The notes: generated by a model not told the origin, from the letters alone. 64,000 nucleotides of DNA from Shewanella sp. SR44-3 (GCF_014163735.1 NZ_JACJDV010000003.1:1-64000), one strand, 5' to 3'. Numbered from the stretch's first letter, positions 17,165 through 26,188 are shown. Program-made: numbers and translations.

Positions 17165-18100
17165 ATGCCGAGCACCCAAGATGCCTTGGTAATAAGCGAC
17201 CTTAAAAAAACCTATAAGGGCGGCGTACAAGCAGTTAAAGACATCAGCTTAACCGTGAAGCAAGGTGACTTCTTCGCCCTTCTAGGCCCCAATGGTGCCG
17301 GTAAGTCGACCACCATAGGCATTATTAGCTCACTGGTGCAAAAGAGCTCTGGCTCAGTGTCAGTGTTTGGATTTGATTTAGACAAACAGCTAGAACACGC
17401 CAAATTGTGTATTGGCTTAGTGCCACAAGAATTTAATTTCAGCCAGTTTGAGACAGTACTGCAAATTGTGGTCAATCAAGCCGGATACTATGGTGTCACT
17501 AAGGCCATGGCTTTAGAGCGAGCCCAAAAGTACCTAACCCAATTAGATTTGTGGGAAAAGCGTGACAGTCAGGCCCGCACCTTGTCGGGGGGCATGAAGC
17601 GCCGCTTGATGATAGCGCGCGCCCTGATGCACGAGCCAAAACTACTGATCCTCGATGAACCGACCGCCGGCGTTGATATCGAGCTTAGGCGCTCGATGTG
17701 GGACTTCTTAAAGCAGATAAATCAGCAGGGCGTGACCATTATCCTCACCACCCATTATCTGGAAGAAGCTGAAATGCTGTGCCGCACTATAGGCATCATA
17801 GATCAAGGCTTATTGGTGGAATGCACCACAATGAAGGCGCTGCTGAGTAAACTCGATGTTGAAACCTTCGTGTTGGATTTACGCCAAGACATCAAAGCTG
17901 CCCCTGCACTTAATGGCATGCAGTGCCGCCTTATCGACTCGCACACCTTAGAAGTGGATGTGGCTAAGGCCCATAATTTGAACGATCTTTTCAATCAACT
18001 GACCTTGGCCGATATTGAGGTGTTATCTATGCGCAACAAGGCCAATCGTCTCGAAGAATTGTTTGTGTCACTGGTTGAAAAAGCCAAGGAGCCAAGTTAA
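17165..18100 (+). CDS. yadG: ABC transporter ATP-binding protein, YadG-like
   Basis: 311 aa from the ATG at 17165 with AAGGAAA upstream; a TTG at 17111 is in frame but would start inside the hpt terminator region. Walker A is GPNGAGKST, the signature LSGGMKRRLMIARAL, Walker B LLILDEPTAGVD and the switch TTHYLEEAE. The length and the following permease match the E. coli YadGH exporter (YadG 308 aa). Substrate unknown. Its stop overlaps the permease start by 1 bp. Confidence 0.88.
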   Translation: MPSTQDALVISDLKKTYKGGVQAVKDISLTVKQGDFFALLGPNGAGKSTTIGIISSLVQKSSGSVSVFGFDLDKQLEHAKLCIGLVPQEFNFSQFETVLQIVVNQAGYYGVTKAMALERAQKYLTQLDLWEKRDSQARTLSGGMKRRLMIARALMHEPKLLILDEPTAGVDIELRRSMWDFLKQINQQGVTIILTTHYLEEAEMLCRTIGIIDQGLLVECTTMKALLSKLDVETFVLDLRQDIKAAPALNGMQCRLIDSHTLEVDVAKAHNLNDLFNQLTLADIEVLSMRNKANRLEELFVSLVEKAKEPS

Positions 18101-18870
18101 TGAACCAGCTATACCTAGTGGCGTTTAAAAGTATTCTTACTAAAGAAATTAACCGCTTTACCCGCATCTGGATCCAAACCTTAGTGCCGCCAGCCATCAC
18201 TATGACCTTGTACTTTTTGATCTTTGGTAATCTGGTCGGCAGCAGAATTGGCGAGATGGGCGGCGTGTCTTACATGGAGTTTATCGCCCCTGGCCTAATC
18301 ATGATGTCAGTTATCACTAACTCATACTCTAACGTCGCCTCATCCTTCTACAGCGCTAAATTTCAACGAAACTTGGAAGAAATCATGGTGGCACCTGTGC
18401 CTCATTACGTGATGATTGCAGGTTACGTTGGCGGCGGCGTTGCCCGTGGTTTATGCGTGGGTTTAATTGTGACCTTAGTGGCGATGTTTTTCGTCAACAT
18501 CAGCTTGCATCACGTGGGGTTAGTGATTTTAACCGTGTTCTTAACCTCAGTGCTGTTCTCCTTAGGCGGCTTGATTAATGCCGTGTTTGCCAAAAGCTTT
18601 GATGATATCAGTATCATACCCACTTTTGTGTTAACGCCACTCACCTACCTTGGCGGGGTATTCTACTCACTGTCATTACTGCCTGATTTTTGGCAAGGCG
18701 TTTCAGGACTCAACCCTGTGGTGTATATGATCAACGTATTCCGCTATGGCTTTTTAGGGTTCGCTGACATTAGCGTACCGCTTTCAGTGGCGATTATGGT
18801 TGGCTTTTGCGTTACGTTGTGGACACTGGCTTATTATTTGATTTCCAGAGGGATAGGCCTGAGAAGCTAA
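18100..18870 (+). CDS. yadH: ABC-2 type transporter permease, YadH-like
   Basis: 256 aa inner-membrane permease with about six helices. It shows the ABC-2 features FIAPGLIMMSVITNSYSN and TYLGGVFYSLSLLPDFWQ. Translationally coupled to the ATPase gene (1-bp overlap), giving a half-transporter pair for export of an unknown substrate. Confidence 0.88.
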   Translation: MNQLYLVAFKSILTKEINRFTRIWIQTLVPPAITMTLYFLIFGNLVGSRIGEMGGVSYMEFIAPGLIMMSVITNSYSNVASSFYSAKFQRNLEEIMVAPVPHYVMIAGYVGGGVARGLCVGLIVTLVAMFFVNISLHHVGLVILTVFLTSVLFSLGGLINAVFAKSFDDISIIPTFVLTPLTYLGGVFYSLSLLPDFWQGVSGLNPVVYMINVFRYGFLGFADISVPLSVAIMVGFCVTLWTLAYYLISRGIGLRS

Positions 18871-19101
18871 TGTGATTGGTATAAACAGTCAAAAAATTTA
18901 AGTTTTGTATTTTATGGCCGCCTTAATGTTAAGCGTGTTGTTTTTATTTGTTAAACAATGAGGCCGACCGTTCTCTTTATTGTAACGATAGCCCTATCGC
19001 ACTTATGATACTTAGGCTCAAACAGTCATTCTATTGCAGGAAAAAAACAGCTCATAATCACGGATGACTAGCGATACAAACACTTAATATTAGAGACGTT
19101 T

Positions 19102-19995
19102 ATGCTACTCCGTTTACTCATCCAAGGGTTTATATTCATACTAAGCCTTATCAGTGCTTGTTCTAGTGCATCTGAAGTGATCCCCGAGCTACCTATTAGG
19201 TTACTTGGGGATACTGAAATGTATTCAATCGTGAATAATCCCGAATATGTCGTCGATGAGGCTTCAATGATTAATATTTGGGACAGTATTTTAACCCATA
19301 GCCAACCTAGATTATCGCCAACTTACCAACACATGAGCCTCACTAGAGCTTGGGTCGAACTGACGAAGTACCCCAATGCTTGCATGGTAAATATAATAAA
19401 GAATACTAAACGCGAGGCCATTGCTGAGTTTGCTGATTATCCTTTTAGTATTTTTCCTCCTGTGCGTCTTATTGCCTTAGCAAAAAACCAACATAAATTT
19501 AGCCGCCCCTTTTCATTACAAAATTTAAAAAATAGTAACTTGAGAGTTGGCGTTGCAAAATCAAGAAGTTACGGCATTGAAGTAGATAAATTTATAGCAG
19601 AAAACCCAGAGTATTTTTTTGTCCGGGGCAGCGAAAGCTCCATGAGTAAAATTATTGATATGCTGCTAAAAGAACGTGTTGATGCCATCATAGATTTCAG
19701 CCAAATAGTTTTAGGCCACCAACAAGATACAGCTCAATTACAACCAATAGTGTCAATCCCATTACAAGAAGCTGCTGAACCGGTATTTTCTTATGCTGCT
19801 TGTGCTAACACCCCTACAGGAAAAGCCATCATAGCTGCCATAAATCAGAGTTATCAGCACCCAGAAGTACAGCAAACATTACAAACATTTCATCGCTATT
19901 ACTTTGGTGAGCAGGAGTATCGTCTACTTGCACCATATTTAGATAAGTTATTTATAGACAATCATTCGTCGAACGCTCAAAAACTCAAACCTTAA
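19102..19995 (+). CDS. Periplasmic substrate-binding-like protein, paralogue 1
   Basis: 297 aa with a signal peptide (about 1-23, ending ACSSASE). The fold resembles family-3 solute-binding proteins (transporter substrate-binding domain): SLTRAWVELTKYPNACM, then KREAIAEFADYPFSIFPPVR, LRVGVAKSRSYGIEVDKFI and a C-terminal GKAIIAAINQSYQHPEVQ. No permease or ATPase gene is adjacent, so it more likely feeds a sensor than a transporter. The next gene, 20 bp downstream, is a clear paralogue. Ligand unknown. Confidence 0.72.
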   Translation: MLLRLLIQGFIFILSLISACSSASEVIPELPIRLLGDTEMYSIVNNPEYVVDEASMINIWDSILTHSQPRLSPTYQHMSLTRAWVELTKYPNACMVNIIKNTKREAIAEFADYPFSIFPPVRLIALAKNQHKFSRPFSLQNLKNSNLRVGVAKSRSYGIEVDKFIAENPEYFFVRGSESSMSKIIDMLLKERVDAIIDFSQIVLGHQQDTAQLQPIVSIPLQEAAEPVFSYAACANTPTGKAIIAAINQSYQHPEVQQTLQTFHRYYFGEQEYRLLAPYLDKLFIDNHSSNAQKLKP

Positions 19996-20014
19996 ACACA
20001 AGTAATCCATAGCC

Positions 20015-20995
20015 ATGAATGCAGTTGCTTCCTTTTTATCATCACTAGCTTGGTTGATTTTTTTATTAAGCCAATTAACTTTCAATACCGCCCATGCAAC
20101 TCAAATATTGGGCCATGACACCAATACAGATCCTCTCGCACTGATAGTGATCAGCGATATGTCTGTATTTCCTGAAATACATAAACAAGATACTGCAATT
20201 ACACCTGACTCTATGGACAAAATTTGGCGTAGTTTAATCGCTCATAGCCAATCTAAATTGGTGCCCAAGTTTCAGAAAATGAGCCTGACTCGTGCCTGGG
20301 TTGAATTTCAAAAACTGCCAAATGCCTGCATGATAAATAAAGTAAAAAATCCTAAACGTGAGGCGATTGCAGAGTTTTCTCACTATCCTTTTAGTATTTT
20401 CCCACCAGTGAGACTTATTGCCTTAGCAAAAAATCAGCATAAATTTAGCCAGCCTTTTTCACTACAAGACTTAGAGTCCCAATCAGGTCGAAAACTCAGA
20501 ATAGGCGTAGTAAAATCACGAAGCTACGGCGCTGAAATTGATAACTTTATTGCCACTCATCCAAAACATTTTTTTATTCGCGGCGCAGAAGACTCCATGA
20601 GCAAACTCATTGACATGCTGTTTATGGCGCGCATCGACGCCATCATAGACTTCAGTCAAGTAGTAACCAATCACAAGCAAGAAACTGAGCAACCTCAACA
20701 GATCATCGCAATACCTATACATGAGGCCGCTGGGCCTATGCACGCTTATGTTGTATGCTCCAAGACACCAAAGGGCAAAGCCATCATAGCCGCCATTAAT
20801 CACAGTTTTCAGCATAACGAAGTTCAGGAAACATTTAGAACATTCCACCAGCTTTACTTTGGTCATCAAGAGTATCTTTTACTCGCGCCCTTGATTGATA
20901 ACATCTTTAGCTCATCTCAAACCAACCGACAGCCTGATGAACCAGCCAAAATACAGGCCAAAGAGACTAGGCTAAATACCAGTAGTCAGACTTAG
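20015..20995 (+). CDS. Periplasmic substrate-binding-like protein, paralogue 2
   Basis: 326 aa, a tandem duplicate of the previous gene. Long stretches are shared nearly unchanged (YPFSIFPPVRLIALAKNQHK; MSKLIDMLF versus MSKIIDMLL; the two-Cys pair NACM and VVCS/YAAC). The signal peptide ends near HAT. It differs by a longer C-terminal tail rich in Gln and Thr. Probably the same operon (20-bp gap). Divergence between copies suggests different ligands, but this is inference. Confidence 0.72.
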   Translation: MNAVASFLSSLAWLIFLLSQLTFNTAHATQILGHDTNTDPLALIVISDMSVFPEIHKQDTAITPDSMDKIWRSLIAHSQSKLVPKFQKMSLTRAWVEFQKLPNACMINKVKNPKREAIAEFSHYPFSIFPPVRLIALAKNQHKFSQPFSLQDLESQSGRKLRIGVVKSRSYGAEIDNFIATHPKHFFIRGAEDSMSKLIDMLFMARIDAIIDFSQVVTNHKQETEQPQQIIAIPIHEAAGPMHAYVVCSKTPKGKAIIAAINHSFQHNEVQETFRTFHQLYFGHQEYLLLAPLIDNIFSSSQTNRQPDEPAKIQAKETRLNTSSQT

Positions 20996-21019
20996 AGAAC
21001 AACCAGATTCTCAATATCG

Positions 21020-22009
21020 CTAGGACTTATTACTCGTCCTACATGCCATTTTATCCGTCTGTAATTCAGTCAGTAGCTTTTCAGCTTTAGCCCCTAAATA
21101 GACATAGACTCCAAGCCCTATTAATAAACCGACGACCGTCACTAGCATCAAAATAGCAGGTTGCATGTATTGTTCCTGTCCTAGAGAGGCTTTAAACATA
21201 GTGAGCAAGGCTTCGATAGAGATGGCTATTAATATCGTCGAGATAAAGCGTGTGATGGTTCTGCGGGTTGAGCTGTGCCTAAAAATATCTTTGTGCATCA
21301 AAACCTCTTCTTCCAAGATGGTTTTGCCCAAATCAAAAATCGCTAAAGCTAAAGTGAGGTAAATGATGATACTGAAAGGCTTTAAGGGATCGCCCGCATA
21401 ATCACTGCTAATTAATGCCAAGGTATCCAAAGCCACTGTGCGCATCAAAGCTAACACTAAGATAAATAACCCTATAACAATAAAACAGTAAACGGTTTTA
21501 AACAGTGGTGACATCTTGCGCCTCGCGCTATCCCCCATCATAAATTCAATCAATCGAGACAGATCCACATCTAACACCAAAATAGCTTCTTCACCGCAGG
21601 CACGTCGAATAATCAAGGAGGCTGACAAACACAAGCCCGTGGAATGTGACAAATAGGGCCGAGTCACATAGAGTCCCGTCTCAGAAGTTAAATGACGGAA
21701 ATATGGCCGCTGACTGCGATCGCAATTTTGGCCTGTTCCTAAGGACCTTACCTGTTGGTTTTTAACCGAAATGTCTTCACTGAGTTGTGTCCCTTGTTTA
21801 TCCAGTAGATAAAGCAAATCCACAAATGGGTAGTTCATCACCAAGGAGTCAAATCTTGGCACTTGCTGATTTTTTACCTGTACACTGGTATCCAATAGTC
21901 CAAAAGCATCATCGCCAATGCCAATCAAGATTGAGGCCAATAACTCATCAATCAGCGACTCACACTCGTTGTATCTCTCAATTACACTTAAATAACTCAT
22001 TGCTGCCAT
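21020..22009 (-). CDS. PDC-sensor-like protein with four C-terminal membrane helices
   Basis: 329 aa, start fixed by AGGAGG seven bases before the ATG. Residues about 10-150 look like a PDC/Cache sensor domain (SLVMNYPFVDLLYLLDKQGT; QRPYFRHL; GLYVTRPYLS; LVLDVDLSRLIEFM). Four hydrophobic helices follow, at about 168-190, 208-228, 255-275 and 283-306. There is no helix or signal before the PDC part, so that part would lie in the cytoplasm unless the protein is inserted unusually; most PDC domains are periplasmic. No kinase, GGDEF or MCP output domain is present. Convergent with the two binding-protein genes. Confidence 0.65.
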   Translation of the reverse strand: MAAMSYLSVIERYNECESLIDELLASILIGIGDDAFGLLDTSVQVKNQQVPRFDSLVMNYPFVDLLYLLDKQGTQLSEDISVKNQQVRSLGTGQNCDRSQRPYFRHLTSETGLYVTRPYLSHSTGLCLSASLIIRRACGEEAILVLDVDLSRLIEFMMGDSARRKMSPLFKTVYCFIVIGLFILVLALMRTVALDTLALISSDYAGDPLKPFSIIIYLTLALAIFDLGKTILEEEVLMHKDIFRHSSTRRTITRFISTILIAISIEALLTMFKASLGQEQYMQPAILMLVTVVGLLIGLGVYVYLGAKAEKLLTELQTDKMACRTSNKS

Positions 22010-22310
22010 GGATTTACCTCCTGATTTTACTGCACCTCCCTTAAGTAAGCAGCTTTAATGCCAGAGATACGGAATTAGAAATAACATTTAATATCAGTAG
22101 ATTAGTAACGTCTCATTTAGGATGGTGCACAAAAACATTACATGACTTGCACCAATAACATACAAACACATGGCAAAGTTCATATAAAAGTTCTTATAAT
22201 AGCTTGTTGATAAATATTAACTTTTTATCCTTCTTGTTTATGTTTGATGGCTTATAATTGCTTGAACATCACCAGAACTCGACTCAGAAGCCTTATCAAA
22301 GGAAAAGACA
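22010..22310. other. Intergenic region between divergent genes
   Basis: About 300 AT-rich bp holding promoters for both flanking genes. A TATAAT at about 22195 faces the QEGLA gene, but no good -35 partner was found. An imperfect dyad GGTGCA...TGCACC lies at about 22124-22153. No gene seen. Confidence 0.35.
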
Positions 22311-23666
22311 ATGTCTGACAAAGCCACCCCTTACCAGCAGGATATCCGTCGTTTCTCCGATGAACTTATTCGCATCCAATCACCGATAAAAATTCTCGAT
22401 GCCATTAAGTGGCCAAGTGAGCTACAAGAAGAGTTTTTATCGAATAAACCTAAGCAATTACCTAAGCTTGGCAAAGATTTTTATCAAAATATCCCTTTAT
22501 CTTTTGATGCGCTAAAAACCCAAGATGAATTAGTTTCTCTCAAGGCTGATATCCAGCGAAAATTAGGCAAGCGCGACAAACTAGGCAAGATCCTAGTCTC
22601 CAACGTGGATCAATACCGTATTGTTATTGATATGCTCAATAATCGTGGCACACCAGAGTTTGGTCGCCTAAGCCAAACCCTCTATGGCAGCGCCAAAGAC
22701 AAGCTCCACGGCGACAGGCACACGTTAAAGCAACTGGGCGACAGGCTGAGCCATATTTTTTCCTTACCGGCCGCCCGTCACATGAGCAAACATCACCCCA
22801 AGATAGTCACAGCGCCTGAAGCAGTAAAAGCCTTAAGCGATCGCTTAGTGGGCTATTTTCATGATGATAAAATTTACGTCAAACTTAGTGACGGTATAGT
22901 ATCGGACGCAGCAGTGGGCGGCGATACGGTAAAAATCAACACCCGCGCTATGTTCAGTGAGTCTGATTTAAATGTTTATGAGGTCCATGAGGGCTGGGTA
23001 CATGTGGGCACCACGCTCAATGGCCGCGACCAACCTCACGCCACTTGGCTTAGCGTCGGTTCACCGCGAGTCACCGCCAGTCAAGAAGGCTTAGCAGTAC
23101 TACTAGAAATGCTAACCTTAAGTTCAAATCCAGGGCGTGCAAGGCGCATCAGCGATCGTGTTACCGCTGTAGATATGGCTGAAAATGGTGCCGATTTTAT
23201 TGAGATTTACCGTTATTTTCGCGAGCATAATTTAGGCGCGAAAGACAGCTACAAGGTCACTCAGCGAGTATTTCGTGGCGGTATGGTCGAAGGTGGTAGC
23301 TTTTTCACTAAGGATATTTCATATGTGCGCGGCTACGTAGAAAACATCAACTTTATACGTAGTGCCATCATGTCTGGCTTGCCTGAGCTTATCCCCATGC
23401 TGTTTTTAGGCAAGCTCGCTATTGAAGACATTCCAGTGCTGTATGAAGCCCATTTAGAAGGCACTATTAGTGCACCTAAATACTTACCGCCTATGTTTAA
23501 AGACATCAGCGGCCTTTATGCCTGGTTTGGTTTCGCCTCAGGACTTGGCAACATAGACCTTAAAGGAGTACAGCGTCACTTCGCTCGTCAGTTTAAGTCT
23601 GTGCCCGTGCTTGAGCCAGATTCAGACTTATTCGAAGACGTAGAGTTCGATAGCCCTTCGGATTAA
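22311..23666 (+). CDS. QEGLA-motif (DUF1704, MATCAP-like) putative metallocarboxypeptidase
   Basis: 451 aa, cytoplasmic. It carries the family motif QEGLA at 258-262 and the metal-binding HEGWVH (HExxxH) at 226-231, preceded by INTRAMFSESDLNVYEV. Annotation pipelines call this family flavohemoglobin expression-modulating QEGLA motif protein (DUF1704). The eukaryotic members (KIAA0895/MATCAP) are zinc tubulin carboxypeptidases with the same HExxxH core, so a peptidase activity is likely. The bacterial substrate is unknown. Single gene with its own upstream region; no flavohemoglobin gene is nearby. Confidence 0.82.
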   Translation: MSDKATPYQQDIRRFSDELIRIQSPIKILDAIKWPSELQEEFLSNKPKQLPKLGKDFYQNIPLSFDALKTQDELVSLKADIQRKLGKRDKLGKILVSNVDQYRIVIDMLNNRGTPEFGRLSQTLYGSAKDKLHGDRHTLKQLGDRLSHIFSLPAARHMSKHHPKIVTAPEAVKALSDRLVGYFHDDKIYVKLSDGIVSDAAVGGDTVKINTRAMFSESDLNVYEVHEGWVHVGTTLNGRDQPHATWLSVGSPRVTASQEGLAVLLEMLTLSSNPGRARRISDRVTAVDMAENGADFIEIYRYFREHNLGAKDSYKVTQRVFRGGMVEGGSFFTKDISYVRGYVENINFIRSAIMSGLPELIPMLFLGKLAIEDIPVLYEAHLEGTISAPKYLPPMFKDISGLYAWFGFASGLGNIDLKGVQRHFARQFKSVPVLEPDSDLFEDVEFDSPSD

Positions 23667-23738
23667 CCAGTAGATAAATCCCTAGCCCTAGTTATAACAG
23701 CCTTGAACTTGGTAACAAAATCGCTACAGATATCAGAT

Positions 23739-24182
23739 TCATCGGGTAATCCATGTGACCGCTAAAGCCCCACTCTGCTTGCGTACTAGTGTCGGACACA
23801 GGGGTTTAGTCGTCATATATGCAGGCTCAACAGCCTCAAATGGAGATAAAAAACGCAGTTCAAAATCCACTCTTTCGTTAGGGGTTATCTTGATAATTTC
23901 CTGCTCACCCACACCCACATCAGGGTTTTCGCTTGCCCAAGCTGACACAAAGCCCACTTCACCATCAACGCCGCGATAGGTCTTGTTCATGTCGGGATCC
24001 ATCATCGCCCACTTGCTAAAGTTGTCTTGATTTTTTTAAGTGCTTAATGTAGTCAAAAACCTGTACATTCAAGCGCTCAATAGTAATAGTACGCACGGCT
24101 GAATAATGGGTTTTAAGGAATAGAGCAGCAATCAAAGGCAGAATGATAATCATGGCTAACGCCAAGATGATTTTTTTAACAT
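23739..24182 (-). pseudogene. Broken SRPBCC (START-like) family gene
   Basis: Read in pieces, the minus strand encodes MIIILPLIAALFLKTHYS, then RTITIERLNVQVFDYIKHLK, then NFSKWAMMDPDMNKTYRGVD...PNERVDFELRFLSPFEAVEPAY: an anchored SRPBCC protein. The two halves are in different frames, joined at an A7 run at about 24032-24038 where six A's would restore the frame. A second A7 at 24171-24177, next to the likely original start, needs one extra A. The C-terminus stops early after LAVTWITR, about 50 residues short of relatives. The frameshift and truncation together make it a pseudogene unless slippage rescues it. Confidence 0.75.
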
Positions 24183-24357
24183 TATGAATACCCTAATTAA
24201 ATCGAGTCCAAGTCAGTATACCGAACAGCCCTAACACCACAAGAATTTTAACTTTTTGGGTTTATAATTGAATAATCAATGTTTTTCAGATGTTTGTGAT
24301 TTAAAACAACCGTCATTTCACTCATCAATCGCTAAGGTTTATTAGCAAAAATACGCT

Positions 24358-24597
24358 TTATTGTGATGTAAATACATCAAGGCAAGACTGACAGATGCAA
24401 GTGTTTGCAATCAATTTGGCTTGCAGTGACACTGCAAGCTGAGTCTTAGGAGGGAATGATTGTGACTGACACCAACAGTCTTTTATTGGAGTATCTGTAG
24501 TCACTGCACACAAGTTAACTTGCTGACACAGAGGGCAAATATCAGCAACTTGAGTTGACGCACCACCGGGGGAAAATTTAGCGACATCAGCAGTCAT
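24358..24597 (-). CDS. Cysteine-rich CWC family protein
   Basis: 79 aa. Pattern CPLCQQVNLC, then DCWCQ, then CICQSC: the spacing of the Cys-rich CWC family, presumed metal-binding. Soluble and small, function unknown. It sits between the SRPBCC pseudogene and the IS30 remnant. Ends with DVFTSQ. Confidence 0.72.
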   Translation of the reverse strand: MTADVAKFSPGGASTQVADICPLCQQVNLCAVTTDTPIKDCWCQSQSFPPKTQLAVSLQAKLIANTCICQSCLDVFTSQ

Positions 24598-24817
24598 ATC
24601 AACACTCTAGTAAGTGAAATTGAGCAAGTAAACACCATATTAACAGCAAACTACAGCAATACGTGTGATCTTTTTAACAGAAAGATTCCTATAACTCTAC
24701 CGACCCAGCCACCTCAAAAACATGTTAAAAAACAAGCCATACTCAAATGTCAGTAATGCTTAATCAGTACATTTTTCATTTTCACCTATATCTTTATACT
24801 CGCATTCAGATAATAAC

Positions 24818-25407
24818 TGCGACACTCTTAATTGAGGCGTAGAAAGCGCTATCGCAGAGGTAAAAAAGAGAAAGCGCCAGCGATTAAAAATGGCACCTCT
24901 ATCGACTCTAGACCTGCCATCGTTGATACCCGTGAGCGTTTCGGTGATTGGGAAATCGATACCGTATTAGGCAAGCATGGGACAGGTTCAATCGTGACAA
25001 TTTTAGAGCGAAAGACCCGTTTTTATTTAATAAAGAAAGTGGCCTCAAAATCTGCTGAAGATGTGACTAAAGCGACTATCGAATTATTGATGCCCTATAA
25101 GCAATATGTGCACACTATAACTGCCGATAATGGTCATGAATTCGCTCATCATGAAGTCATAGCCAAGGCGCTAGATACCTCGTTTTACTTTGCTCATCCG
25201 TATAGTTCTTGGGAACGTAGCGCTAATGAAAATGCCAACGGTTTATTAAGGCAATATGTAAAAAAGGGACTGACTTAAGGACAGTAAGCGACGCCATCAT
25301 CTTATTTGCCCAGAACAGGATTAATTACAGACCTAAGAAGTGTTTGATGTTTAAGCAGCCAGCTGTTGTGCTTAAACAATTAGCCGCTTAATTTGGTGAG
25401 TGTCGCA
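24818..25407 (+). mobile_element. Decayed IS30-family insertion sequence
   Basis: Bounded by the 10-bp inverted repeat TGCGACACTC (24818-24827) and GAGTGTCGCA (25398-25407). At about 590 bp it is roughly half the length of an intact IS30-type element: the transposase N-terminal half is missing directly after the left repeat. No clear target-site duplication is visible. Confidence 0.75.
24832..25391 (+). pseudogene. IS30-family transposase fragment, truncated and frameshifted
   Basis: Encodes the C-terminal half of an IS30 integrase-type transposase: RFGDWEIDTVLGKHGTG with the first catalytic Asp, TADNGHEF with the second, and SSWERSANENANGLLRQY with the Glu, so the DDE triad is kept. The helix-turn-helix N-terminus is absent. 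At about 25260 an A6 run puts the reading frame out by one: with one extra A it continues KGTDLRTVSDAIILFAQNR and ends KQLAA at 25391. As it stands the frame stops at 25278. Not expected to be functional. Confidence 0.85.
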
Positions 25408-25496
25408 CTTCGGAGTTAAGTGAATAGCGTCAAAAATACTAAGAGGGTGCAAACTTATTTGTTACCAAAAGCACTGACTGTATTCAAATTTTAGAT

Positions 25497-25522
25497 ACAA
25501 AAAAACCGACGCTAGGTCGGTT
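25497..25522 (-). terminator. Terminator of tRNA-Leu
   Basis: On the minus strand ACCGAC - CTAGC - GTCGGT followed by at least six T's, about 33 bp after the tRNA 3' end. Confidence 0.85.
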
Positions 25523-25554
25523 GCTTGTGTTATAGCCTTTAATTAAAGGAGAAA

Positions 25555-25639
25555 TGGTACCAGCGGTCGGACTCGAACCGACACGTCTTGCGACAGGGGA
25601 TTTTGAATCCCCCATGTATACCAATTTCATCACGCTGGC
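25555..25639 (-). tRNA. tRNA-Leu (anticodon CAA)
   Basis: 85-nt cloverleaf with the long variable arm of a class II tRNA. Acceptor stem GCCAGCG / CGCTGGT, anticodon stem GGGGA-TTCAAAA-TCCCC with CAA as anticodon, T-arm loop GGTTCGAGTCC, and the 3' ACCA encoded in the DNA. It has its own promoter and terminator. Confidence 0.95.
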
Positions 25640-25698
25640 ATTTCTGTTCTATAACATCAAATCACTTAATCTTCCCTTGGGCTGATTAAGTGTTGAGG

Positions 25699-25726
25699 AT
25701 TATACCTTTGCCACCATCAATGGCAA
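25699..25726 (-). promoter_or_regulatory. Sigma-70 promoter of tRNA-Leu
   Basis: On the minus strand TTGCCA, a 16-bp spacer, then TATAAT. The predicted start (about 25692) is some 53 nt before the tRNA. The leader begins with a 9-bp dyad CACTTAATC...GATTAAGTG (25663-25692) that could fold in the precursor RNA. Confidence 0.65.
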
Positions 25727-25955
25727 GGGCTTTAAACCTTCTTTTATCAAATTAGCGTTTAACCGCTCAAAACTCATTCAGAGAAACTTATTCACTGAAA
25801 TATTACAGCCAAAGCTGTAGAAGAGTTGTGTGATCGCTAGCCCATCTTGACTCTATGAAATAGCGCTTTCACAACAGAAATTGATCGAGATCAGCATTTG
25901 AGCCGCTAAGAGGCGTTAGGCTGATAACTCAATACACACTAAGAGGATGACAATC

Positions 25956-26093
25956 ATGGCATTTTGGCTAGATTTAATGTTTGGTAACTTTATCGGTTTG
26001 CTCTCTATGATTGTGATTTTTTGCACCATTGGCATAGTTTCTTATATAGGCTGGCTGTTTGTGGTCAAATCTGCGCCCATTGAAAAGAAATAA
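25956..26093 (+). CDS. DUF3149 small membrane protein
   Basis: 45 aa: MAFWLDLMFGNFIGLLSMI followed by a single hydrophobic helix (about 12-37) and a short polar tail ending EKK. AGAGGA lies nine bases before the ATG. The layout (W-x-DLMF...GLLS) fits DUF3149, a family of short inner-membrane proteins of unknown role. Found by direct reading. Confidence 0.72.
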   Translation: MAFWLDLMFGNFIGLLSMIVIFCTIGIVSYIGWLFVVKSAPIEKK

Positions 26094-26188
26094 CAATCCG
26101 CAGCTCAGCTAGCAAAAATCACGCTTTGAGTGAGCCGTTAGTGAGTGCTTAAGCCACTCTTCAATTTGGCAAGTAATAACAAGTAAAA

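Noticed and set aside
25555-25640. tRNA-Leu as an integration site with a flanking island
   Set aside because: I found no direct repeat of the tRNA 3' end elsewhere in the window and no integrase gene, so an attachment site cannot be supported.
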